64,000 nucleotides of DNA. Source: Artemia franciscana (taxonomy: Eukaryota > Arthropoda > Branchiopoda > Anostraca > Artemiidae). This document shows positions 35,304 through 47,188 of this stretch, piece by piece (the stretch's first letter is position 1; every line of letters begins with the position of its first letter). A program made the translations under genes and the position numbers. Location: contig NC_088867.1 in the NCBI RefSeq assembly GCF_032884065.1, positions 31,760,593 to 31,824,592 of the forward strand, read 5' to 3'. The notes below the pieces were generated by a model that did no database searches, was not told where the DNA came from, and saw nothing but the letters and a program-made list of their open reading frames with translations.

Positions 35304-35335
35304 GCTGAAGACGGCCCTTGGACACAGGGCCGAAA
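35304..35335 (+). ncRNA. Hammerhead-ribozyme-like motif in the Penelope-like terminal repeat
   Basis: The sequence reads CTGAAGA, then C, stem GGCCC, loop TTGGACACA, stem GGGCC, then GAAA. CUGANGA, a GC helix II and GAAA are the conserved core of hammerhead ribozymes, known from Penelope-like terminal repeats. One extra base lies between A9 and helix II, and I cannot confirm helices I and III or the cleavage site. The same motif recurs at 33847-33877 (-) and 62769-62799 (-), with loop differences that preserve the stem at the first. At the second, one stem base differs (GGCCC against ATGGGCC). Confidence 0.45.
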
Positions 35336-35406
35336 TATCTACATAAATAATTTCCATTGTCTTGAAAAAAACTTTCCCTATTGTTTCTACGTTGTATTTG
35401 TTTGTT

Positions 35407-35832
35407 ATGGAAAGGCAGTGTGGTCTTCGTCGCTATTTTCGTCTAGCTTATGGGGAGCAGATGACCTATGATATCTTTTATTTTATTAGTCTAGGTAAAA
35501 AACATGCTAATATTATCGATCAACAAAATTTTTTAGAATCCTGTAGAAAGGAAAACCTTATTCCCAAGTCTTTAAGATATAAATTACATTTAAATACCCG
35601 AAAAGAAGCGCAATTTGCCCATACACTACAGTTAAAAACCCTAGTCCATATTATTAAGGACAAAAAACAGAAACGACATATTATTTCTTCAGAGAGAAAA
35701 TCGTTGGAAACTTTTTTGCTGGAAAACCTGTCCACCGTTGATTTTGCTCAAGTTGTTAGATTAGAAAGGAATTTGTTTAGCCACGATTTTCGCTTGTCCA
35801 AGGAACGCCTCTATAAAAAATTAGAAACTTGA
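35407..35832 (+). pseudogene. Penelope-like element ORF, N-terminal part
   Basis: An open frame from ATG at 35407, directly after the terminal repeat: MERQCGLRRYFRLAYGEQM, then QNFLESCRKENLIPKSLRY, KLHLNTRKEAQFAHTLQLKT and ERKSLETFLLENLSTVDFAQ. The FLxxCRKxxLIPKxLR pattern is the N-terminal signature of Penelope-like reverse transcriptases. The frame stops after 142 codons, and about 40 bases later a pure A-run of about 30 begins. The RT palm is not present. The same start lies in opposite orientation near 62695. Confidence 0.72.
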
Positions 35833-35860
35833 AATGCAAAAATCTAAAAAGAATTACCCG

Positions 35861-35865
<5 letters not shown>

Positions 35866-35897
<32 letters not shown>
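35866..35897 (+). repeat. A-run (~30 A) ending the Penelope-like 5' fragment
   Basis: An uninterrupted A tract directly after the truncated Penelope-like ORF. It could be a reverse-transcribed polyA tail of a prematurely ended transcript, or a chance microsatellite. Confidence 0.8.
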
Positions 35898-35898
<1 letters not shown>

Positions 35899-35974
35899 CG
35901 AATTTGAAGTGAGACTACCTCGCCTTTGAATAATCGAAACTTAATGGCTATACAATTTGAGTTTAAAAAAGTAC

Positions 35975-36144
35975 CTGTGAGAGCAAGTTCAAGTTTTCTT
36001 TTTCTGTTTGATTTGTAGCGTAGGTAGAGACTTCACTTAGAAGCAATTGGGTTGGGGGAGTTGTAATATCCAAAAACTTTTTGAACCACTCATATATTGT
36101 AGCAGGAGGTAGATTTTCATATGGAACCCATTCTTCCCTTGGAC
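35975..36144 (-). CDS. Nos: Nitric oxide synthase, exon B (FAD domain linker)
   Basis: 170-base exon bounded by TTATTTCAG and GTAC. It begins with two bases that complete a Gly codon from exon A (MEG|PREEWVPYENLPPATIYEW), continues FKKFLDITTPPTQLLLSEVS and ends phase 0 with TEKENLNLLSQ. The string FLDITTPPT is diagnostic for NOS (LDITTPP in animal enzymes), and LPPATIYEW aligns to LPxCTLxQA. This is the helical connecting piece between the FMN and FAD modules that sets electron transfer. The short A-B intron (304 bases) is the only compact one. Confidence 0.9.
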
Positions 36145-36448
36145 CTGAAATAAATAAATTTGGAGATATAAAGTAAAGGCAAGAATCCAAGAACAAACAT
36201 GTAATATCACAACAGATAAAATATAAGGCTGTACAAAGGCACTGACTCAACAACTCGATTTAAGAACTACAAGCAAGAAAATGTAAGCTCAGCCAGAATC
36301 AACCCAGCTCTAGATGGGTTCCTGGAGAAAAATGGGGAATACAAACGGGAAAGGTGTGCAAAAGCGAGGATAGTTGCCCCCCCCCAATACCCCACAATAA
36401 CATAACGGAATAAAGCAGAAGTACAAGCATCAATAGAGGAAATATTAC

Positions 36449-36636
36449 CTTCCATAGTCAACGTTTTCTTTTGTATCATCAAACGTTGAACCACAAACGA
36501 GGTGAAATTTGAGTCCAAATGCAGCCTCTTTAGGAGCTTCGAAACCATATCATTAGAATTTTCTGGCAAAACTCCAAGCAGATCGCCAGGCTCGAACGAG
36601 ACAGGGCTATTCAAGCCCAAATGTTGCCAAGATAAT
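36449..36636 (-). CDS. Nos: Nitric oxide synthase, exon A (start of FAD domain, PGD motif)
   Basis: 188-base exon bounded by GTAATCAG and AAG|GTAATATT: one base, 62 codons, one base. It reads LSWQHLGLNSPVSFEPGDLL, then GVLPENSNDMVSKLLKRLHL. The YxPGDHxGVxPxN motif that opens the FAD-binding domain of NOS and related diflavin reductases is plain, here as FEPGDLLGVLPEN with Leu where NOS usually has His. The upstream exons for the FMN module, calmodulin site and oxygenase domain should lie above 36640 on this strand. I could not recognise any of them in the window. Confidence 0.82.
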
Positions 36637-36639
36637 CTG

Positions 36640-38950
36640 ATTACAATAGTGCATGGACTAGAATAGATAACACAAGATATGTATATGCTTGTATTGAATC
36701 AAACACAAAACCTGCAGGGCCCATGGCTAGGAAAGCACGCGCGGAAACCTTAGGAAATCCACTTATGCCCCTTTGCAACATGGTCATATTACTTCAATGG
36801 CTGCAGCAACAGCTACAACCAAGTAAAGAGTGAACCAAATTCCTAAGTAACTGGGAATAGTCTTTAGAACAGGATTGTCACATTCAAAAAGAGATTTCTA
36901 TTTGCATCTCGTCAGAAATGGTAACTATTATCCCATTTAGACAAAATAGTAAAAATAATTACTAAACCAAATTTCAGGAATGTAAGTAAAAATCCGAAAG
37001 CCTTCGCAAACAACAGCAGATCGAAAAAAAAAAAAACGCTCAGAATCATCGTGGTTCAAAGCCCTTGAATAGTGGGTTTCACCCTCGTCCACCTTCCCTT
37101 CACCCTTAAGATTCGTCTTTATAGCCAGAGAGTAAAGTGTTAAATAATTTTTAATCTTTCTGGTCATAGAGTAAGAATCTTATGCAGGCAGTATCAAATG
37201 CAAGAGAATGGAAAAAGATCCAACATCAGAAAAAGTAAGAACAGACAACTTTATAAAGACAATTTAACCAAAGGTGTTAGATCAAAGGAAGATAAATAAT
37301 GACACTCCCCCTGAAAAAAAAAAATGATCCTATTAACAAAATAGGGAAAAATCATAGAGAGGGATTTCATTTTTATAAACCGAATATATCAACTGTTCAA
37401 CTTTTTCCAACATTATACTTAAAGCGAAGATTATGTTTAGATCACACCTTTAGGCTTATTATCAGGCCTATTATATAGTATTAGACATACAAGGGGTCTT
37501 GAGTGGCCCATAACTTAGCATTAAAATTTAGTTACCAAATTAAACTCATCCAGTGGTGTCATTCGAGGAGAAAGTAGTAAGGCAAAGTGGCTTACCCCCC
37601 TCCCCTACCCAAGATCATGCTTTCTCTCCCCTTATGTTGAATTTTTGTTGGTCTTTCCATTAAAAAAAAGGCACTGATTGAATACTTTCATTGAAAAAAT
37701 AACAAAGTTACCGCCCAAACCCCTAGACTTTGAAATATACATTCCCCCAAATCTAATTTCCTTGAACAGACACTACTAAATACATCTTAGCTACTACTAA
37801 TGGAGCCTTTGAGTTGGTAAAATGCAACTTTTCAGTAGATCTAATAAACGACATGAAGGATATGGGAGGAGGAAGTGGTTGGCTAGAAATTTAATGGTCT
37901 TTTTTGGCTTGATTGATTTTTAGGCTTATTTGTACTTTTTATAGGCTTATTACATGGGGGCACGTCCAGGATTATATATAGGGGCGCGGGAGAATTTCCT
38001 TAAAAAATTACATAAAAAAAATGCAATTTTTTCACATAAAGTGAAAGGGAATGACCCCTTGCATCTTTGAGGAGCCTTAGATAAAAAAAAACCAATTCTT
38101 AATGAAATGTTTTCCTATACAAGATAGTAGTAGTAGCAGTAGTTACGAAAAGAAGTTTTCAAACATTTCAAATTAGAGCTTCAAACCCTTAACTTTTCTT
38201 CCTTTTAGATTTTTGGCCAAGAATTAGTAGTCAAGAAGCGTCGTTAATCTGATACAATACACTGAGAATAAATGAATACTAAATAGAGCAAACAATGTCA
38301 TTTGAAACGTGCTCCTAGGGAAGCTACATGATCTCTAATTATTCATTGTAATCTTATAATCATTAATCTTTCTGACATTTCCCCTGCTTTACTCTAGTTA
38401 TTTATTCAAATATGTCCCTTCCCAATAAACGTATACATGCATTAGGCTGGTGCTTATATGGTGAAAAAAAATTATTTTTTTAGTTTTTCTAGGTCTTACC
38501 CCCCCCCCCACAATTTTTCCTTTCCATGTAAAAACACTACTGGGTAAGTATGAACCTTTTTAAATAATATTTAAAGGTAGCTCAATGGCCTAAAAGATTA
38601 CAATACAGATACAGTTACTTAAAACGAATCATATTTAATGCAGAAGTCCATTTACTCAAAACAATTTAACTAATGCAGATAAAAATTATTCAGTAGTATA
38701 GAAGTAACTGTCTGCAACTTTATTTGCATCATAATAATGATATTATTTTTCTTTAATTTCATATATAATTTTATATATATAGATTTAATTAATTATCAAT
38801 TGTAATATAAAAAATAGTGACGCAAATAATATAAATATTGTCACACTTTTTATCAATACTATAGGCCTAATAAAATAACATTAATAATGAGGTTAATACT
38901 GTAGAGATGTAGATTAATACTGTGAAAATATAGTTAAAGTTAGTCAGTAT
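36640..38950. other. Intronic or intergenic, no feature recognised
   Basis: About 2.3 kb of AT-rich sequence with short poly-C and poly-A tracts. The 76-codon minus frame at 36937-37167 is unsupported. If the NOS gene continues upstream, this is intron. Confidence 0.4.
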
Positions 38951-38952
38951 AG

Positions 38953-40434
38953 TTAGTAGTCACAAATTAAGTACAGTGTATTGCATATTGAACAATCATT
39001 AGATACAGAATGAAGAAGTCCGATGTCGATTGTGGACAGTGTTTCTTTTTTACTGTCAGGATATAACTTTTGATGAGTTTGGACCACTTTCAGTAGAAAC
39101 TGCAACTGACTTTCGTCTTTGGTAATGTTTCCTATTAGTTCCTGAACAAGAGCCACCACCCTTTCAGCATGATCATTAACAGCACTGATTGACAAAACTG
39201 TCTCTGCTGCATGGATGTAGTCTTCTTGTTCCGCCCAATTGTCTTGGTCTATGTCAAGAAAATTATGCAGAAGATCCATCATGTGAAACAGGGCCATGGA
39301 CTTTGCTGAAAAAAATGTTTCAAATTTCTTTTCTTTGAATGTTTTAAGTCCACAGATATTTTCCTTGAGTGTTCTTTCACAGACTGTTCTTCTTCAATGA
39401 GTTTTACTCCTTCCACCATTTGTTTCTTTGTGTCATAATCCATGAAATCATTGAACAACGCCAGACCTACTGTTTCTGGAGATAGATACCACAAATGGTT
39501 GGCCATCTTCATGGACATCACTCTGGAAATTTCTGAATTGATTGCCAAATAGTCCAACAGTGATTATAATCATTGATAATCATGATATGGAGCACTAGCT
39601 GGTTTCAAAGCTGTCATCCACGCTCTTAGATAAACACGTGCTTCAAAGATAGACACATCTTGCAACCCCTTTTCTTCTTTCTTACTCAAATGAAACTCCC
39701 CTCTGAACATCCAAATTTTCAGACTGTAGATGACCTTTGACAGCCATCGTGCATTGTGTGTAGCTCCGGGTGCCATGAATCAAAATCCTCTCTCAGGAAC
39801 CAAGCCCAGAAAGATTATAACTAGCTCCAAAAATTCTCTGTGATCATCCCTTCGTTGACTTTCTCTAAGATAACCCTTAGTAAACTCATGGTTACTGTCC
39901 TTGATATCTTGAACTGACGTAGATACAGCATCACTTGACATTCCTGTTTCAAACCTGGATTGATCAACAAACATCCAGTACTGCTGAAAACGAGTGAATA
40001 TTGGAACTTGAGGAGCAGATGTTCATCCAAGACAAACTTGAAATACAGCACCGATGAGCAACTCCATGACGTTATGCCTGCATGCAAGGGAAAAAAGCTC
40101 CGTACCAATCTTCTGTTCCAATAGAATACACGCTCCAGCCAGTCGACCAGTGTTGGAGCTGGTTGTGTCAAAGCACATTGCATGGATGTTTTCCGTGATG
40201 CACCAGTCTTCTATTGCAGATTATACAGTTGATGCTTAGGCTTCACCAGTACCACTGGTCAGTTTTGCAACTGTCGGAGACCCCTTTTCCTGAAACTATG
40301 ACGGGTAGTCGATCAACTTGCTCTTTGCTTGTCAAGCCAGCAATGAGCTTGCTATCCCAGTGAACTACAAGTGGTATGTTACATTGAAACTCGGCTTTCA
40401 AGGCGGCTGACTGTGTGGACCGGTTTTTCACTCT
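38953..40434 (-). pseudogene. Decayed transposase-like gene (MAPGAxHxARWxxK family)
   Basis: Minus-strand segments in changing frames follow one order: VVHWDSKLIAGLTSKEQVDR, then LPVIVSGKG; MFVDQSRFETGMSSDAVSTS; QRRDDHREFLELVIIFLGLV; MAPGATHNARWLSKVIYSLK; FEARVYLRAWMTALKPASAP; ANHLWYLSPETVGLALFNDF; DHAERVVALVQELIGN with QLQFLLKVVQTHQKLYPDSK. I know this order from a multi-copy hypothetical protein family in arthropod and cnidarian genomes that behaves like a DNA transposon. I cannot name the superfamily. At least three frame changes and a few stops were seen, so it is dead. It lies in sense with the NOS exons. Confidence 0.6.
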
Positions 40435-40439
40435 TAATT

Positions 40440-41535
40440 GACAAACTGAATTATGATTAAGAGCTCAATCAGTGATGTTATGTCCAAAAACAGTGTTATG
40501 TTAAAAAACATGCATGCTATTGCAAAGAATATTAAACTAGTTTGAATTTCTTCAGTTAAATAAGTAAGACTGAACCAGGCTACTAATTATTGCTTACATG
40601 GGAATATTAACATAAATTGTGTTTTTAAACAATATGTAAAACTATTGTTTTTTGGTATTCAAAACATTAATGTCATTGAGCTACCCCTACATATTCAAAT
40701 ATAAGGGTGACATTTTTGCATGGTGTATTATTTCATGCACCTGAACACCCTAACGTGCATGCCAATTTAATATCCCTTGTCAAAATTTGCAATTGTTCCT
40801 TAATGTTAGGTGAAAGAGAGAGAGAAATGAATAATAGGAAAAGCCTTACCCAGCGTCCCTGCTACCAGGATGAACACCTTTAAATGTCACCTTAAGAGGT
40901 AAAACGTTTTCCTGAAGATACTTGGATAAATCTAGAAAAATAAAAAAAAATTAAACAGACACTCACTAGGGAAAATATCTGATTTTCTATACTCCATATT
41001 CATTTGAAATAACTTGACCAAATAGCAGGGCATACAGCATTTCCCTTCAAATGGCGTAAAAATTTTATGTTGCTCAAAATTGTTTGCCTTAGGTGGTAAC
41101 ACAATCCAACGTTCAAGTTGTGGTGGTAACAGAATCAAAGTTAAAAGCAACCCGCGACAGTAGCAAATGTAGCCCCATTTTAACAACAAAATAGATATTT
41201 AAAGAATCTGCCTTTTATGGAAATTCTGAATACGTGAAACTTGTTGAGTTTCATTGTGACTGAGATAAACATAAAATTAACAGTAAATTTCCAAGAAGAG
41301 AAAAAACAGCCCTTACAAAAGTTGTCCAACCTTCCATTTTTTTTTTTTTTTTTTTTTTTTTCAAGATGGAACCAACCAATCTTTTTTTGTTTTACAGAAA
41401 CAACCACATCATAGCAAACATCCAATTTCTGCCATTTCCCGTCACAAAACAAAAATTTTTACCAAACTAGTGCCCAAATTCTATTGAGCAGGCGATTTTT
41501 AGATAGCCAAAAGACGTAAAACTTTCAAGTTACTA
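40440..41535. other. Intergenic, no feature recognised
   Basis: AT-rich, with a poly-T run at 41338-41361 (an A-run on the minus strand). Short minus-strand frames (40932-41189, 41180-41452) cross it without family resemblance. The poly-A could mark an old retrocopy tail, but no body was recognised. Confidence 0.35.
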
Positions 41536-41539
41536 ATTA

Positions 41540-43080
41540 TTAACTTAATTATCTGATTTAGATTCCCTTCTGAATTCTGCTAAAAATTCAAAACTTTTGT
41601 TGGAAACCATTGCGTTGTTTGACCCATATTTTGATACAATATCCAGTGTGGCTGTTTTTGTCTGTTGCTTTGGGAATTGGTACTTCTGTCTTGAGAAACA
41701 AAAAGAAAGCAAGAAACTCAGGTTCCTTTTTTGTGCATGTTTAATCTTCACTGGAAGACGTACAAGGTGACTTTCTGAAGAAGAAGAAACAGGTTTGAAA
41801 AACTACTGCCAGGCAATTTATTATCTAAAAATACAAACAATAAAACAAGGTATGTTGTTTTTCAATTGATTACTCTTGTACAAGATAAATGCAAAAGCAA
41901 CCAATTGCGGCATCATTGGGAACAAAGAAAAACGTACAACTGGACAAGGCAAAAATAAGAAGCTTCAAAATAAATCCAAAAAAGGTGTCTCTTAGTTTTC
42001 AAATGGTACCAAAACTCCATTAGACCTTTACCCCAATCATGGCTATATTGTGTCTAAACAAAATTTTCTCATCAAGTGAGGTACAAAGAAATTAGACCAT
42101 CTGATTATGTGGTCTACAATTATTTCAAGTCAAGTAAAATGAAAAAAAAGCCATATCATAGGCAGTGCAATAGCACTGCCTAAGTAAAGAGCAATGTGAG
42201 CAAAATGTATTATTTTGTTTATATTATGTTGTTTCCTAGCACAAGGAAATAACAGATTGAAAGATTCTATAGTATTCATTTGAAATCTTCAGTAGCCTTA
42301 ATGGTAACCTTAATACAACTTTAATACTAAATGATTTGAAAACGTCCTGATAAAAATTCTAGCAACTTTTCTCTCGAAATGTGAAACACTTGAACATCAC
42401 CAAAAAGAAACAACTTTCACTTAATTTATAGCTGATTTAGCAGTTGTTCTTGTGAATCGACTACTCAGGCAGATGCTACAGCTTCCTTTGGTCTCCTCCT
42501 TGTAGTCTGGTCTGTTGTCAAACTTTCTGATAATGTGCCCCTACCCACAGATAATTTGTGTCAGATAATATATGTTCATTCAACACGTGATTCAATACAT
42601 TCAACACGTGAGGTAAAATAGTAACTAGCAGAGATAGGGAAGGTTCAGCTTTAGGCAGGTACTTAGTGTTTCTGTAGGACTTGAAAATGTCAGAGCAACA
42701 AGACCACACAGAAAAACTTCTGCTTTAGTGGTTCCTTTTGCATTTACCCTGTATGAGAGTAATCAATTGAAAACAACATACTTTGTTTTATTGTTTTTTA
42801 TACAATAAATTGCGTGGAAGTAGTTTTTCAAGCCTTTCTCTTCTTCTTCTTCAGCAAGTCACCTAGTATATCTTCCAGAGAAGATTAAACATGCACAATA
42901 AAAAGAGCTTGAGTTTCTTGCTTTTTTTTCAAAAGACAGAAGTACCAATTCCCAAAGCAACAGACAAAAACAGCCACACAGGATATTGTATCCAAATATG
43001 GGTCTAATGATGCTATGGTATGAAACCAAAGTTTTGAATTTTTTGCAGACTTCTTCAAACAACTGTTAATGACAAATTCA
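41540..43080. repeat. Foldback: ~340-bp imperfect inverted repeats
   Basis: 41540-41890 and 42745-43080 are inverted, diverged copies. Matching pieces include ATGGGTC...GACC CATATTTTGATACAATATC, GTTGCTTTGGGAATTGG and its complement, CATGTTTAATCTTC, ACAATAAAACAAGGTATGTT and TCAATTGATTACTC. The intervening 850 bases hold no recognised gene. A second, inner duplication CATTCAACACGTGA...TACATTCAACACGTGA is at about 42575-42610. No coding family is recognised in either arm. Confidence 0.7.
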
Positions 43081-43500
43081 CTATAGAACAGTTTGACATT
43101 GTGGTTACAAAATTTGTTTACCAAATATTATTTAACCTTGGCAGTGACGAATAAAGATTAATTGAAACTAAAGAGACTAATTATTATTAAGACCTCAAGT
43201 CATGGCCATGAGAAGGACATTTCATTGCTGATAGTTAGGCAATAAAATAGACTTATACTCATTATTTGATTATTCATCATAATATAAAATTTGACTCTTT
43301 CATTCTAAAAAATCAAATATTATATGTTTCAGTTAAGCTAAATACAAAAAGATTGGGGTAACTTCCTAAAAAAAAAACAACCTTGAAATAAAATTTCAAA
43401 GATTTCAAACATAGAAGAAAAACACTAAAGTTAATTTACCAAAAACTCTTCTAAGGGTATGATTATTTTTCTTAAATTGAGAAAGAAGTGGTGTTAATTC

Positions 43501-44346
<846 letters not shown>

Positions 44347-44355
44347 ATATATATA

Positions 44356-46310
44356 TCTATCTATATAAAAATAAGTTGTCTGTCTGTGGATGGATGGATC
44401 AGGTGACGTCACCTGAAAAAACTGGATCAGGTGACGTCAAAACTGAAAAAACTAAAAAAGGCAAAAACTACAAAAAAAACTAAAAACTAATAAAAAAAAT
44501 AAAAAAGCTAAAAAACTAAAAAAACTATAAAGGTAAAAACCAATAAAAAACTAAAAAAAAAACTGAAAAAACTAAAAAAAGGCAAAAACTACAAAAAAAA
44601 AACTAAAAACTAATAAAAAAAGTAAAAAAGCTAAAAAACTAAAAAAACTAAAAAAGGTAAAAAACTAAAAAAAATAAAAAATAAAAAAAAACTAAAAAAA
44701 AGGAAAAAACTGAAAAATAAGCTAAAATAAAGGTAAAAACCAATAAAAAACTAAAAAGAAAAAAAGGAAAAAACTAATAAATGACGACACTCAAAGAGAA
44801 AGCGACCAGGACAAAAGGAATGTTCGATTAGCAATCAACAAAGCACCGGGACACAGGGAGTATAAATGACGACCAGGACATAAGTAAAAAAAAAAACTAT
44901 CTATATATATAAAAAATAAGTTGTCTGTCTGTGGATGGATCAGGTGACGTCACCTGAAAAAACTGGATCAGGTGACGTCAAAACTGAAAAAACTAAAAAA
45001 AGGCAAAAACTACAAAAAAAAACTAAAAACTAATAAAAAAAAAAAGCTAAAAAACTAAAAAAACTATAAAGGTAAAAACCAATAAAAAACTAAAAAAAAA
45101 ACTGAAAAAACTAAAAAAAGGCAAAAACTACAAAAAAAAAACTAAAAACTAATAAAAAAAGTAAAAAAGCTAAAAAACTAAAAAAACTAAAAAAACTAAA
45201 AAAAGGTAAAAAACTAAAAAAAATAAAAAATAAAAAAAAACTAAAAAAAAGGAAAAAACTGAAAAATAAGCTAAAATAAAGGTAAAAACCAATAAAAAAC
45301 TAAAAAGAAAAAAAGGAAAAAACTAATAAATGACGACACTCAAAGAGAAAGCGACCAGGACAAAAGGAATGTTCGATTAGCAATCAACAAAGCACCGGGA
45401 CACAGGGAGTATAAATGACGACCAGGACATAAGTAAAAAAAAAAAAACTATCTATATATATAAAAATAAGTTGTCTGTGGATCTGTGGATCGTGGATCAG
45501 GTGACGTCACCTGAAAAAACTGGATCAGGTGACGTCAAAACTGAAAAAACTAAAAAAAGGCAAAAACTACAAAAAAAACTAAAAACTAATAAAAAAAATA
45601 AAAAAGCTAAAAAACTAAAAAAACTAAAAAAAGGCAAAAACTACAAAAAAAACTAAAAACTAATAAAAAAGCTAAAAAACTAAAAAAACTAAAAAAAAGG
45701 CAAAAACTACAAAAAAAACTAAAAACTAATAAAAAAAATAAAAAAGCTAAAAAACTAAAAAAACTAAAAAAACTAAAAAAAGGTAAAAAACTAAAAAAAC
45801 TAAAAACTAAAAAAAACTAAAAAAAATGAAAAAACTGAAAAATAAGCTAAAATAAAGGTAAAAATCAATAAAAAACTAAAAAAAAAACTGAAAAAACTAA
45901 AAAAAGGCAAAAACTACAAAAAAACTAAAAACTAATAAAAAAAGTAAAAAAGCTAAAAAACTAAAAAAACTAAAAAACCTAAAAAAACTAAAAAAAGGTA
46001 AAAAACTAAAAAAAATAAAAAATAAAAAAAAAATAAAAAAAAAGGAAAAAACTGAAAAATAAGCTAACATAAAGGTAAAAACCAATAAAAAACTAAAAAG
46101 AAAAAAAGGAAAAAACTAAAAAAAATTTTCATCTAAAAAACTAAAAAAAACTAAAAAAGGTAAAAACTAAAAGAACTAAAAAAGAAAAAAATAAATGACG
46201 ACACTCAAAGAGAAAGCGACCAGGACAAAAGGAATGTTCGATTAGCAATCAACAAAGCACCGGGACACAGGGAGTATAAATGACGACCAGGACATAAGTA
46301 AAAAAAAAAA
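44356..46310 (+). repeat. Three tandem copies of the Helitron 5' end
   Basis: The 5' terminal sequence (TCTATATATATAAAAATAAG, then TTGTCTGTSTGTGGAT and GATCAGGTGACGTCACCTG) starts at 44356, 44900 and 45451, spacings of 544 and 551 bases. Each unit ends AAATGACGACCAGGACATAAG plus an A-run, and each contains AATGTTCGATTAGCAATCAAC, a scrap of the helicase gene. Between these landmarks lie A-rich AAAAACTAAAAAAGG-type repeats. The three units are nearly identical in order. Confidence 0.9.
44399..44414. promoter_or_regulatory. Palindrome CAGGTGACGTCACCTG with CRE-type core
   Basis: A perfect 16-base palindrome containing TGACGTCA, followed 15-20 bases later by a half copy CAGGTGACGTCA. The pair is repeated at the start of all three Helitron 5' units (near 44940 and 45498). 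It could be a bZIP-type binding site or a structural element of the transposon end; only the palindrome is seen directly. Confidence 0.5.
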
Positions 46311-46485
46311 AATTAACAAAACTAAAAAGAAGGTAAAAACTACAAAAAAACTAAAAAGAAAAAAAACTAAAAACTAATAAAAAAACTAAAAAATCTAAAA
46401 ATCTAAATAAACTAAAAAAGAAAAAAAAAGGAAAAAAAATAAAGGAGAAAAACAAAACTAAAAAACGAATGTATATACAGACCGG

Positions 46486-46880
46486 TACACCGGGATACAA
46501 ATGACAACCGGGACACAGGGAATATAAATGACGACCGGGACACAGGGACACAACTACAACGGGGACATCGGGGGAAACAGGGGGATATAAATGACGACCG
46601 GGACAAAAAAACTAAAAAGAAAAAAAAACTAAAAACTAATAAAAAAACTAAAAAATCTAAAAATCTAAATAAGCTAAAAAAGAAAAAAAAAGGAAAAAAA
46701 TAAAGGAGAAAAACAAAACTAAAAAATGAATGTATATACAGACCGGGACACCGGGATACAAATGACGACCGGGACACAGGGAATATAAATGACGACCGGG
46801 ACACAGGGACACAACTACAACGGGGACACCGGGGGAAACAGGGGGATGTAAATGACGACCGGGACACCGGGACAGGGAAT
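46486..46880 (+). repeat. GACGACCGGGACACAGGGA minisatellite in the Helitron
   Basis: Short units (TATAAATGACGACCGGGACA, CACAACTACAACGGGGACA, CCGGGGGAAACAGGGGGA) recur, and the whole ~250-base A-rich plus GACC block is duplicated (about 46330-46600 and 46600-46870). GC-rich units alternate with A-rich spacers. Confidence 0.8.
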
Positions 46881-46881
46881 G

Positions 46882-47077
46882 GTCGATTAGCAATCACCAT
46901 CAACAAAGCTCAAGGGCAATCATTAGAATCATGAGGTATAGATCTGAATACAGATTGTTTTCCCATGGACCATTATATGTTGCATGTTCAAGAGTCGGTA
47001 AACCTGACAATCTATTTATATGCAAAGACAATGGGACAGCAAAGAATGTTGTATATTCGCAAGTTTTACGTAGTTAA
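46882..47077 (+). pseudogene. Helitron Pif1-like helicase, C-terminal remnant
   Basis: Read across two frames, the plus strand gives RLAITINKAQGQSLES, GIDLNTDCF, SHGPLYVACSRVGKPDNLFI and DNGTAKNVVYSQVLRS followed by a stop. The TxNKAQGQ(S/T) and LYVACSR(V/A) motifs are the last motifs of Pif1-family helicases and end the RepHel protein of Helitrons. One stop (after SLES) and one frame change (at CFP/SHG) break it. The Rep nuclease and the rest of the helicase are absent. Confidence 0.85.
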
Positions 47078-47188
47078 AACCATATATATATATCTATCTA
47101 TATTCACAGGTGGGACATAGGGACACAACTACAATGGCGCGTAACTATTATGGCGCGTAACGACTTACGCGCGCGGGGGGGCTTGGGG

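Larger units (their letters stand above)
33779..35405. mobile_element. Head-to-head Penelope-like elements forming a foldback
   Basis: Two copies of one Penelope-like element lie back to back. Arms of about 415 bases (33779-34195 and 34988-35405) are near-identical inverted repeats, each with GTATTGTATTGTGCTGAAGA, the hammerhead-like core, (TA)n, AAGTGTTTTTAACTAATC and CTTTAGTTTGAATGAG. The middle holds a minus-strand C-terminal coding part with a GIY-YIG nuclease and a short plus-strand piece (HPPQVKRAVVISLIDRALNI) with an internal deletion. Penelope-like elements are reverse-transcribing elements with terminal repeats, and inverted or tandem partial copies are common in them. Confidence 0.8.

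Noticed and set aside
32943-36636. Assignment of the FAD exons to methionine synthase reductase or cytochrome P450 reductase
   Set aside because: FLDITTPPT, YEQWK and PTI..FLEAFPS spacing match NOS closely. The other diflavin enzymes differ at these places.
45471-46906. Lys-rich plus-strand and Phe/Ser-rich minus-strand frames
   Set aside because: Produced by the A-rich Helitron interior (AAAAACTAAAAAAGG-type repeats). The only real coding remnant there is the helicase end at 46882-47077.
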